The notes under the pieces were generated by a model. It ran no database searches and had not been told where the DNA came from. It saw nothing but the letters and a program-made list of their open reading frames with translations. 64,000 nt of DNA from positions 513,932 to 577,931 of the forward strand of contig NZ_LGRA01000018.1 of assembly GCF_003116095.1 (NCBI RefSeq). Reading direction: 5' to 3'. The position numbers and the translations under genes were made by a program. Numbering within the stretch: position 1 is the first letter of the stretch; every line of letters starts with the position of its first letter. Source of the DNA: Azospirillum sp. TSO35-2. Its GTDB lineage: Bacteria; Pseudomonadota; Alphaproteobacteria; Azospirillales; Azospirillaceae. Shown here in pieces: positions 1 to 6,906 of the stretch.

Positions 1-102
1 CAGCGACTCGCGGAACCAGGGAAGCGTCAGCAGGAACAGCGCGACGGCCAGCGGACCGATCAGCAGCAGGGGGGGAATGATTGAGGGCACCATGGCGGTC
101 AT
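1..102 (-). CDS. hyfF: Hydrogenase-4 component F (NuoL/MrpD-like), N-terminal fragment
   Basis: Only the first ~34 codons are in the window; the gene runs off the left edge. The frame starts at an ATG that overlaps the hyfE stop as ATGA, and a second in-frame ATG lies three codons in. The visible residues are a short polar start, then a hydrophobic helix (IIPPLLLIGPLAVALFLL), as expected for the first membrane segment of an ion-pumping antiporter-like subunit. The identity rests mostly on position: hyfF follows hyfE in hyf operons. The call is good by context but weak by sequence. Confidence 0.6.
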   Translation of the reverse strand, partial: MTAMVPSIIPPLLLIGPLAVALFLLTLPWFRESL

Positions 103-752
103 CCCTTCAAGGTCGTGAGCTGGCGCGCGTCGAGCGTGTGCAGCGTGCCGAAAATCCGCGACCCCAGAGCCGCCATGACCACGACCGCGAAGATGGCGTC
201 GGTGGCGATGCCGATCTCCACCAGTTCCGGGGCGTTGGGGGCCAGCAGGGCCAGGGTCAGGTGTGAGCCGTTCTCCATCAGGCAGTAGCCGAACACCTGC
301 TTCAGGATGTTCCGCTGCGCCACGATGCAGCCGAGCCCGACGAAGAACAGGGCGAGCGAGACGGCCAGCGCCGGCTTGATGGCGTCGGCCGCGGGCAGCG
401 TCACCTTGGACGCCACGCCGAAGCACAGGATGACGACCGCGGCCGCCGCGACGATCGACAGCGCCGTCGACATGACGGCACCCGACCCGATCGCCGGGTC
501 GCTCAGCTTGCGGAAGGCGCGGTACATGATGGTCGGGACCAGCACGACCTTGGTGACGAAGGCCGAGAAGGACCAGAGATAGAGTTCGCCCGATCCGGTG
601 GCCCCGGCCAGCGCCACGAACAGCATGACCAGGATGAAGGACTGCAGCGCGTAGAAGCGGGCGGAGTTTGCGGGGTTCCCGGCCAGGGTGACCAGCAGGG
701 AGGTGACGATCAGCAGGCCGGACAGGCCGTTGACGATGAGAAATCCGTTCAT
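99..752 (-). CDS. hyfE: Hydrogenase-4 component E
   Basis: 217 residues, close to the usual ~216 of HyfE, starting MNGFLIVNGLSGLL. It is almost entirely hydrophobic with about six or seven membrane segments. The stretch QVFGYCLMENGSHLTLALLAP resembles the NuoK-like helix pair of the family. HyfE belongs to the membrane arm of hydrogenase-4 or formate hydrogenlyase-2 and is thought to take part in proton translocation. It lies 15 bp after hyfD and overlaps the start of hyfF, so it is part of the same operon. The order B-C-D-E-F matches the enterobacterial hyf operon. Confidence 0.88.
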   Translation of the reverse strand: MNGFLIVNGLSGLLIVTSLLVTLAGNPANSARFYALQSFILVMLFVALAGATGSGELYLWSFSAFVTKVVLVPTIMYRAFRKLSDPAIGSGAVMSTALSIVAAAAVVILCFGVASKVTLPAADAIKPALAVSLALFFVGLGCIVAQRNILKQVFGYCLMENGSHLTLALLAPNAPELVEIGIATDAIFAVVVMAALGSRIFGTLHTLDARQLTTLKG

Positions 753-767
753 GACCTCAATCCTCCC

Positions 768-2231
768 TCAACCGAGCCAGGACGCGGCGATGGAGCTGGA
801 GAAGACCGTCATGACCATCAGCGCGACCAGGACGAACTTCATGCCGGCGGGCAGCGGCGACGCCGCGGCCATCGTGGCGGATGGCTTGCCGGGCACCGAA
901 TGGCCCAGCCATTTCAGGAACCACGCGAAGGACCCGACCGATTCCGCCAGCGCGATGACCACCAGCAGCATCAGCGCCCAGTGGTGCGCGCCGACCTCGA
1001 ACCCGCCGGCGAAGATCGCGAACTTGCTGAAAAAGCCGTTGAAGGGCGGGACGCCGGTGATCGCCAGGGCGGCGCAGACGAAGGCGATGCCCAGCAGCGG
1101 CGACTTGGTGACGATGCCGCGCAGCGACGGCAGCAGGCGGGTGCCCGCGGTGTAGCTCAGCGCGCCGGCGACCAGGAAGAACAGGGTCTTGGCGAAGGCG
1201 TGGTTGAAGATGTGGGCGATGGCGCCCTTGAAGGCGAGGTCGGAGCCGAAGACCGACAGCGACAGCGCCAACAGGATGTAGGCGAGCTGGGTGATGGTCG
1301 AATAGGCGAGCAGGCGCTTCAGGTCGACCTGCGGCAGGTACATGAGGAAGCCGTAGATCAGGGTCAGGACCGCCATGGTGGCGCCGACCCAGCCGACGAT
1401 CTCCGGCGCGCCGCCCGACGACATCAGGCCGCGGGCGAAGATGTAGACGCCGACCTTCACCATCGACGCCGCGTGCAGGTAGGCGCTGACCGGGGTCGGG
1501 GCCTCCATGGCGTCGGGCAGCCACATGTGGAAGGGCAGCTGGGCCGACTTGCCCCAGGCGGCGAACAGGATGGCCAGCAGCACCACCGCCTTCATGCCCG
1601 GCGCCAGGTCGGCGATGGCGGTCAGCGCGAAGGTGCCGGTCGACAGGAACAGCAGCGCCGCCGCGACATAGAGGCCGAGCGAGGCGACATGGGTGACCAG
1701 CAGCGCCTTGGCGGCGGAGCGGAGCGCCTTCGGCGACTCGTAGTAGCCGATCAGCGCCCAGGAGCAGGCCCCGGTCAGCTCGAAGAAGGCGAGCTGGCCG
1801 ACGATGGTCGAGCTGAACACCAGGCCGGTCATGGCGCCGATGAACACCAGCAGGAAGGCGTAGAAGCGCCGCCGTCCGGTGTCGGGATGCTCGCGGTTGC
1901 CGGCGTTCAGGTAGGCGGCGGAATAGACCGCGACCAGCAGGCCGATGCCGATGACCGCCAGCGCGATCAGCACGCTGACGCTGTCGACCGTCAGGCCGAG
2001 GATGGCGACCGGCCCGAGCGCGATCAGTTCATAGGTTCCGCCGATCTTGCCGTCGCCCAGCAGGGTGGCGGCCAGGATGCCGATCACCCCGAAGGTCGCC
2101 GCCGCGAAGATCTGGCACAGCCATTTCGCCGACGCCCGTTCCGAGGCGGCGATCAGGCCTGCACCCGCGAAGGGAACGAGGATGGCCGCGAGCGCGAGGA
2201 TGCCGAGTGGTTCTGTGGGTAGGATTGTCAT
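768..2231 (-). CDS. hyfD: Hydrogenase-4 component D (proton-pumping antiporter-like subunit)
   Basis: 487 residues with about fourteen predicted membrane helices, of the NuoL/M/N and MrpA/D family. Family signatures are visible: AAWGKSAQLPFHMWLPDAM, the following PTPVSAYLHAASMVKVGVY, and LKRLLAYSTITQLAY. These carry the conserved lysines and histidines of the proton path. The start is the ATG of MTILPTEPLG; translation upstream of it lacks family character. The gene sits 19 bp after hyfC. In E. coli HyfD is ~479 residues, so the length fits. Its role is one of the ion-translocating subunits that couple formate/hydrogen chemistry to membrane potential. Confidence 0.92.
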   Translation of the reverse strand: MTILPTEPLGILALAAILVPFAGAGLIAASERASAKWLCQIFAAATFGVIGILAATLLGDGKIGGTYELIALGPVAILGLTVDSVSVLIALAVIGIGLLVAVYSAAYLNAGNREHPDTGRRRFYAFLLVFIGAMTGLVFSSTIVGQLAFFELTGACSWALIGYYESPKALRSAAKALLVTHVASLGLYVAAALLFLSTGTFALTAIADLAPGMKAVVLLAILFAAWGKSAQLPFHMWLPDAMEAPTPVSAYLHAASMVKVGVYIFARGLMSSGGAPEIVGWVGATMAVLTLIYGFLMYLPQVDLKRLLAYSTITQLAYILLALSLSVFGSDLAFKGAIAHIFNHAFAKTLFFLVAGALSYTAGTRLLPSLRGIVTKSPLLGIAFVCAALAITGVPPFNGFFSKFAIFAGGFEVGAHHWALMLLVVIALAESVGSFAWFLKWLGHSVPGKPSATMAAASPLPAGMKFVLVALMVMTVFSSSIAASWLG

Positions 2232-2250
2232 GATGCTGCCCCTCGCCGGC

Positions 2251-3189
2251 TCACAGGCCGACCAAATAGAAGACGAAGGCGAGCGAGGCGGCGCCGACAC
2301 CGATCCAGCTGTGTTGCGGGGTCAGGCAGAACCGGACGCGTGCGACGCTGTTCTCGACCACGCCGACGGCCGCGAAGATGGCGACCAGCTTGATGGCGAA
2401 GGCGATCAGCCCGAACAGCAGCCCGAAGAACGTCATCTCCGGCGCGCTGCCGAAGGGCAGGAAGACGCCGATGAACCACGCCACGACGACCGCCTGCTTC
2501 AGCGACATCGCCAGCTTGATCACCGCCAGCGACGGCCCCGAATACTCGGTCAGCGGGCCTTCCTGCAGCTCCTGCTCGGCCTCCGCCATGTCGTAGGGCA
2601 GCTTGCCCAGCTCGATGTAGATGGCGTAGGCGAAGGACAGGGCGGCGATGACCGTGGCGGTCGCCGACCGCACATGGCCGTCGGCGATGGCGGTGCCGAT
2701 GGCGCCGAGGTTGGTCGAGCCCGCCAGCAGCGCGGCGACGAACAGCGACAGCATCATCACCGGCTCGACCAGGACGCCCATGGTCAGCTCGCGGCTGCCG
2801 CCGATGCCCGAGAAGGAGCTGCCGCTGTCGATGCCCGACAGCGAGAAGAAGAAGCGGGCCAGCGCGAACAGGTAGATGACGGTGATCAGGTCGCCGATCG
2901 GCGCCACCGGGGTGAAGCGGGTCAGCATGGGGATGCCCATGGCGACGACCAGCACCGTCGTCAGCATCACCGCCGGCATGATCCGGAACACCAGCCCGCT
3001 GTCGGGCGGGCTGAGATCCTGCCGGGTCAGCAGCTTGGCGATGTCGCGGTAGTCCTGCAGCGGGCCGGGCCCGCGGCGGGTGTGGAGCTTGGCCCGCAGC
3101 GTGCGCGACAGGCCGGAGATCAGGGGCGCCACCGCCAGCAGAAGGAGTGCCTGGACGAGCCCCAGAACGAGGTGTGGGAATGTGAGCAC
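2251..3189 (-). CDS. hyfC: Hydrogenase-4 component C (NuoH-like subunit)
   Basis: 312 residues, a NuoH/HycD/HyfC-type membrane protein that anchors the hydrogenase peripheral arm. The family loop RGPGPLQDYRDIAKLL follows the first helix, and the acidic motif LPYDMAEAEQELQEGPLTEY (about residues 193-212) matches the quinone-chamber/hydrogenase-contact loop of NuoH-type proteins. The start is GTG, chosen because a strong AGGAGG lies a few bases upstream and the N-terminus then aligns with the family. It follows hyfB by 12 bp. Confidence 0.92.
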   Translation of the reverse strand: MLTFPHLVLGLVQALLLLAVAPLISGLSRTLRAKLHTRRGPGPLQDYRDIAKLLTRQDLSPPDSGLVFRIMPAVMLTTVLVVAMGIPMLTRFTPVAPIGDLITVIYLFALARFFFSLSGIDSGSSFSGIGGSRELTMGVLVEPVMMLSLFVAALLAGSTNLGAIGTAIADGHVRSATATVIAALSFAYAIYIELGKLPYDMAEAEQELQEGPLTEYSGPSLAVIKLAMSLKQAVVVAWFIGVFLPFGSAPEMTFFGLLFGLIAFAIKLVAIFAAVGVVENSVARVRFCLTPQHSWIGVGAASLAFVFYLVGL

Positions 3190-3201
3190 GGCATCCTCCT
3201 G

Positions 3202-5226
3202 TCAGACGGCCAGCGCGAGGAGCGCGATCAGCGCCGCGACGATGTAGAGGCAGTAGATCCGGAAATCGCCGCCCTGGATCACCTGCAGCCACTTGCCGCC
3301 AGCATCCACCGCCTCGCCGATCGGCGCGATCAGCGCGCGGTCGGCCAGCGGTTCGGTGCGCCGCGCCAGCGTGATCACCCGCTCGAAGCCGAGCGCGACA
3401 CCGGTCCAGCGACCGGCGATGGTCCGGCGCATGGTGTAGAGCGGGGCGAAGAACATGCGGATCGGCTGGGCGAAGCTGCCGGCGGTGGCCGGCATGTGGC
3501 TGTCCGGCAGATAGCCGGCCGCCCACGGCGCCGCCGCCCGCCGGGTGACGCCGCGACGGGACGAGAACACCGCCTTCAGCGCGATCGGCAGGGTCGCCAG
3601 CGCCAGCAGCAGGATGGCGATCAGCGGGGTGGACAGCGTCGCCTGCTGCGGATCGCCCGGCAGCAGGGTGGCGCCCACCGCCAGCGTCACCGGCGCCACG
3701 CCGATGGTCGACGCGGCGATGCGGCCCATCACCGGGGCGATCAGCGGGGCGAACAGGCCCAGCACGACGCAGGCCACGGCCAGCATCACCATGCCGGCGA
3801 CCATCGCGAAGGGTGCCTCCCGCGCCTCTTCGGCGTGGTGGCTGCGCGGCGCGCCGGCGAACATGATGCCGTAGGCCTTGACGAAGCACATGACCGCCAG
3901 CGCGCCGGTCAGCGCCAGCATCACCGCGGCGATCGGGGCGGCGAAGGCGACCAGCGGCGTGCCGTTGAGCGCGGCGGCGAACAGCGCCTGGTAGGTGTAC
4001 CACTCCGACACGAAGCCGTTTAGCGGCGGGATCGCCGAGATGGCCAGGGCGCCGACCAGGAAGGACAGCGCGGTCCACGGCATGTTGCGGGCAAGCCCGC
4101 CCATCTTCTCCATGTCCTTGGTGTGCATGCGGAAGATGGTGGAGCCGGCGCCGAGGAACAGCAGGCCCTTGAACACCGCGTGGTTCAGCAGGTGGTAGAG
4201 GCCGGCCATCAGGCCCAGCACCGCCAGCACCGGCTGGTGCAGCGCCATGCCGATCATGCCGACGCCGACGCCCAGCAGGATGATGCCGATGTTCTCGACC
4301 GAGTGGTAGGCGAGCAGCTTCTTGATGTCGTGCTCGGCCAGCGCGTAGACGACGCCCAGCACCGAGGACACGGCGCCGAAGGCCAGAACCAGCAGGCCCC
4401 AGCCCAGCATCGACGGCCCGGCGCTGGCGCCCAGCAGGTCGATGCCGACCTTGACGATGCCGAAGATGCCGATCTTGATCATCACGCCCGACATCAGCGC
4501 CGAGGCGTGCGACGGCGCGGCCGGATGGGCGCGCGGCAGCCAGATGTGCAGCGGGATCATGCCGGCCTTGGCGCCGAAGCCGACGAAGGCGAGCAGGAAG
4601 GCGACGCTGTCCAGCGGGGCCGGCAGGGGATGGGCGCGGAAGGCGGCGAAGTCGAAGCTGCCGGCCTGGTTCGCCATCAGGAAGAAGGCGGCCATGATCA
4701 GCACCGAGCCGCCATGGGCGACCAGGAAATAGAGGAAGCCGGCGCCGACCGCCTCGTCATCCTGGTCGAAGATCACCAGGAAGTAGGAGGCGAGCGACAT
4801 CATCTCGAAGAAGATGAGGAACCAGAAGCCGTTGTCGGCCGCCACCACCAGCATCATCGAGGCGATGAAGGCGTTCATGAAGAAGGCCATGGCGCCGATG
4901 CCGCGCCCGGCATACTCCCGCACATAGGCGAAGCCGTAGACCCAGGCCACCAGCGACAGCAGCGAGATGACGGTGATCATCAGCCCGGCCAGCGGGTCGA
5001 GCCGCAGGACGAAATGCGCGAAGGGGTAGGGCCCCGCCGCGTCGAGCACCCGCGTCGGTCCCGCGATGGCCGCGAGGCCGGAGCCGAGGCCGGCGAGCGC
5101 CGCGGCGGCGCCGATCACGCTGGTCGACAGACGGACATCCCCCTCCCGCGTTTTCAGGAGGAGGCTGAGGATGGCGCCGCCGCAGGACAGCAGCAGCGAC
5201 AGGATGAGAAGGGAGATTGGAATCAT
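3202..5226 (-). CDS. hyfB: Hydrogenase-4 component B (large antiporter-like subunit)
   Basis: 674 residues, multi-spanning, NuoL/HycC/HyfB type. Signatures include LWLPRAHPAAPSHASALMSG and DIKKLLAYHSVENIGIILLG. HyfB/HycC proteins are about 610-670 residues, so the length is normal. The start codon overlaps the stop of the preceding ferredoxin gene as ATGA; upstream codons in this frame are the shadow of that gene and are excluded. It should be the main ion-pumping and long lateral-helix subunit of the complex. Confidence 0.93.
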   Translation of the reverse strand: MIPISLLILSLLLSCGGAILSLLLKTREGDVRLSTSVIGAAAALAGLGSGLAAIAGPTRVLDAAGPYPFAHFVLRLDPLAGLMITVISLLSLVAWVYGFAYVREYAGRGIGAMAFFMNAFIASMMLVVAADNGFWFLIFFEMMSLASYFLVIFDQDDEAVGAGFLYFLVAHGGSVLIMAAFFLMANQAGSFDFAAFRAHPLPAPLDSVAFLLAFVGFGAKAGMIPLHIWLPRAHPAAPSHASALMSGVMIKIGIFGIVKVGIDLLGASAGPSMLGWGLLVLAFGAVSSVLGVVYALAEHDIKKLLAYHSVENIGIILLGVGVGMIGMALHQPVLAVLGLMAGLYHLLNHAVFKGLLFLGAGSTIFRMHTKDMEKMGGLARNMPWTALSFLVGALAISAIPPLNGFVSEWYTYQALFAAALNGTPLVAFAAPIAAVMLALTGALAVMCFVKAYGIMFAGAPRSHHAEEAREAPFAMVAGMVMLAVACVVLGLFAPLIAPVMGRIAASTIGVAPVTLAVGATLLPGDPQQATLSTPLIAILLLALATLPIALKAVFSSRRGVTRRAAAPWAAGYLPDSHMPATAGSFAQPIRMFFAPLYTMRRTIAGRWTGVALGFERVITLARRTEPLADRALIAPIGEAVDAGGKWLQVIQGGDFRIYCLYIVAALIALLALAV

Positions 5227-5816
5227 GGGTCCAGCCCCTCCAGGGCGGCGGGCGTCCGTTCCAGGCTGACCGGCGCCGCGGCCGCAAGCGTGCGCTTGAC
5301 GGCTGCGGCCTGCCCGGCAGTGGCGGCGTCGACGGTGTAGAGGGCGGCGGTCGGGCACACGCGCACGCAGGCCGGTCCGTCGCTGGCAAAGGCGCAGAGG
5401 TCGCACTTCACCGCGACGCTCTTCACGCCGATCTCCCAGGCCAGCAGCGGATCGAGCGCGGCCGGCTGGGTGGGCGTGGCGGTGCGGATGCCGGCGACCC
5501 CGGCGACGCTGGTGCCGCTCGGCGTGATGGCGCCGAACGGGCAGGCCAGCGCGCACATCTTGCAGCCGATGCAGATCTTCTCGTCCAGGACGATGGCGTC
5601 GGCCGCGTGGGTGATGGCGTTGACCGGGCAGACCCGGGCGCACGGCGCGTCCTCGCACTGGTGGCAGAGGACGGGGGCCGTGTCGTCGGCGATCCGCATG
5701 ACGGTCAGGCGGGGATGCGCCTGCAGCCCCGCCTTCTTGTGTATCTCGGTGCATGCGGCCATGCAGGTGTTGCACCCGATGCACTTTCTCGGTTCCGCGA
5801 TAACGAAGCGATTCAT
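5223..5816 (-). CDS. hyfA: Hydrogenase-4 ferredoxin-type subunit (four [4Fe-4S])
   Basis: 197 residues starting MNRFVIAEPRKCIGCNTCMA. The cysteines fall into four cluster-binding groups: CIGCNTCMAAC near residue 12, CHQCEDAPCARVC in the middle, CIGCKMCALAC, and a C-terminal CDLC plus CVRVC. This is the HycB/HyfA/HydN polyferredoxin fold that passes electrons from formate dehydrogenase to the hydrogenase. It is the first gene of the hyf operon and faces hydN across a 495 bp regulatory gap. An upstream in-frame ATG at 5999 would add 61 residues of non-family sequence and is rejected as the start. Confidence 0.9.
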   Translation of the reverse strand: MNRFVIAEPRKCIGCNTCMAACTEIHKKAGLQAHPRLTVMRIADDTAPVLCHQCEDAPCARVCPVNAITHAADAIVLDEKICIGCKMCALACPFGAITPSGTSVAGVAGIRTATPTQPAALDPLLAWEIGVKSVAVKCDLCAFASDGPACVRVCPTAALYTVDAATAGQAAAVKRTLAAAAPVSLERTPAALEGLDP

Positions 5817-5880
5817 GTCCAGACCTCCGGCTTCCCGGGCGGGTGCGTTAAATCGGGCAAAACGCTTGGATTGGCCGATA

Positions 5881-5905
5881 CCCCGATAAGAAATCCTGAT
5901 CGGCC
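5881..5905. promoter_or_regulatory. Putative operator, hyf side (GATAAG inverted repeat)
   Basis: Two 10 bp arms, CCCCGATAAG and CTGATCGGCC, 5 bp apart; the second is an 8/10 match to the reverse complement of the first. It lies 65-90 bp upstream of hyfA. It shares CGATAAG, ATC and GCC at identical spacing with the element at 6227-6251 on the hydN side. A further TTGGCCGAT/ATCGGCCAA pair (5871-5879 and 5899-5907) encloses it. The arrangement suits a LysR-type regulator, and one is coded at 9703. Binding is inferred. Confidence 0.45.
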
Positions 5906-6185
5906 AATAAGAAGAAAGTATTGGCTCGCACACGCCCTTGAGATCGCCAGTTGGCCCAAGCGATCCGGCAGAAGGGGAGCCATCAACGGCGAATCTCATT
6001 TGCGATTGTCTCGCATCTGTGACTGCGCGTTGCTTGTCGCTACGCTAGGCGCCTTAGTCATCGCATGTCAACTGGACACACAAAAAAAGTGGGTATAAGG
6101 TGCCGCACATGAATTCGAGCGGACACAAGCGCTATCTGAATTCCATGTATCCGCTGAACAACATCGATTTGAAAAGAGTGATGGC

Positions 6186-6204
6186 CGATAAGGCGGCCTT
6201 ATCG
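6186..6204. promoter_or_regulatory. Perfect palindrome CGATAAGGC-G-GCCTTATCG
   Basis: A perfect 9 bp inverted repeat with a 1 bp centre, 108 bp upstream of hydN. It contains the same CGATAAG half-site as the elements on either side, which points to a protein-binding site rather than a terminator. Which protein binds cannot be told from sequence. Confidence 0.45.
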
Positions 6205-6226
6205 ATGTCGATTACTTGTTATTATT

Positions 6227-6251
6227 GGGCGATAAGCGAATCCTATCAGCC
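6227..6251. promoter_or_regulatory. Putative operator, hydN side (GATAAG inverted repeat)
   Basis: Arms GGGCGATAAG and CCTATCAGCC, 5 bp apart, imperfectly palindromic (7/10). The 25 bp block matches the hyf-side element at 5881-5905 at CGATAAG and at the ATC and GCC of the right arm, with the same arm length and spacing. It lies 61-85 bp before the hydN start, a plausible activator position. Confidence 0.45.
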
Positions 6252-6311
6252 GTGACGCCAGCGGTTTTCACACCGGCGGAGCGGCGCGAGCACCAACCAA
6301 GGACGACAGGA

Positions 6312-6854
6312 ATGAACAGATTCGTCGCTGCAAACCCGAGCAAGTGCATCGGTTGCCGCACATGCGAAGTCGCCTGTGCGCTTGCCCATACCGACGGGGC
6401 GGGGGTCGACACCCTCGCGCCCGAAACCTTCAAGCCGCGCATCCACATGGTGAAGACGGCCAGCGTCAGCACCGCGGTGATGTGCCACCACTGCGAAGAC
6501 GCGCCCTGCGTCAACGCCTGCCCCAACAACGCGATCGTCTATCGCCAGCACAGCGTGCAGGTCGAACAGGACCGCTGCCTCGGCTGCAAGAACTGCGTGC
6601 TGGCCTGCCCGTTCGGCGCCATGGACGTGGTGACGGTGCCGGCGGTCCGGCAGTTCGCCGGCATGACGCTCAGCCTGGGCGTCAAGGCGCAGGCGCACAA
6701 ATGCGACCTGTGCGTCAACCGCGAGGCCGGTCCGGCCTGCGTGTCGGTCTGTCCCACCAACGCCCTGACCCTGATGGACCGGGCATCGATGGACGAAACC
6801 CTGCGCCAGCGCCGCGAGCGCGCCGCGCTGGAAGCCGCCGACGTTGCGGCCTGA
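6312..6854 (+). CDS. hydN: HydN-like ferredoxin for formate dehydrogenase H
   Basis: 180 residues beginning MNRFVAANPSKCIGCRTCEVAC, nearly the same opening as E. coli HydN. Four [4Fe-4S] binding groups are visible, including CHHCEDAPCVNACP, CLGCKNCVLACPFGAM and a C-terminal CDLCVNREAGPACVSVCP. HydN transfers electrons from FdhF towards the hydrogenase or other acceptors. The start is the ATG after AAGGACGACAGGA; an upstream in-frame extension has no family likeness. It is followed 52 bp later by fdhF. It is a paralogue of the divergent hyfA product, so the locus has two related electron carriers. Confidence 0.92.
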   Translation: MNRFVAANPSKCIGCRTCEVACALAHTDGAGVDTLAPETFKPRIHMVKTASVSTAVMCHHCEDAPCVNACPNNAIVYRQHSVQVEQDRCLGCKNCVLACPFGAMDVVTVPAVRQFAGMTLSLGVKAQAHKCDLCVNREAGPACVSVCPTNALTLMDRASMDETLRQRRERAALEAADVAA

Positions 6855-6906
6855 CACCAGCCGAACCCCAAGCCACGAAAATCGAGCCAGGAACATCGAG
6901 GTCGAG

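Larger units (their letters stand above)
5817..6311. other. Divergent hyf / hydN-fdhF control region
   Basis: A 495 bp non-coding gap between two divergent operons. It is more AT-rich than its surroundings, especially 5860-5925 and 6080-6245. It contains three palindromic elements built around GATAAG, listed separately. I searched by eye for a -24/-12 sigma-54 promoter (GG, ten bases, GC), as used by FhlA-controlled hyc/hyf operons, and found no convincing match on either strand. Confidence 0.6.

Noticed and set aside
900..5340. Long plus-strand open frames opposite the hyf genes
   Set aside because: They are mirror images of the real genes in high-GC DNA: rich in Arg, Gln, Gly and His, no domains, no ribosome sites, and they cross real gene boundaries.
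5817..6311. Sigma-54 (-24/-12) promoters expected for FhlA control
   Set aside because: Candidates such as TTGGCTCGCACACGCC and TTGGCCCAAGCGATCC lack the GC doublet at the right distance.
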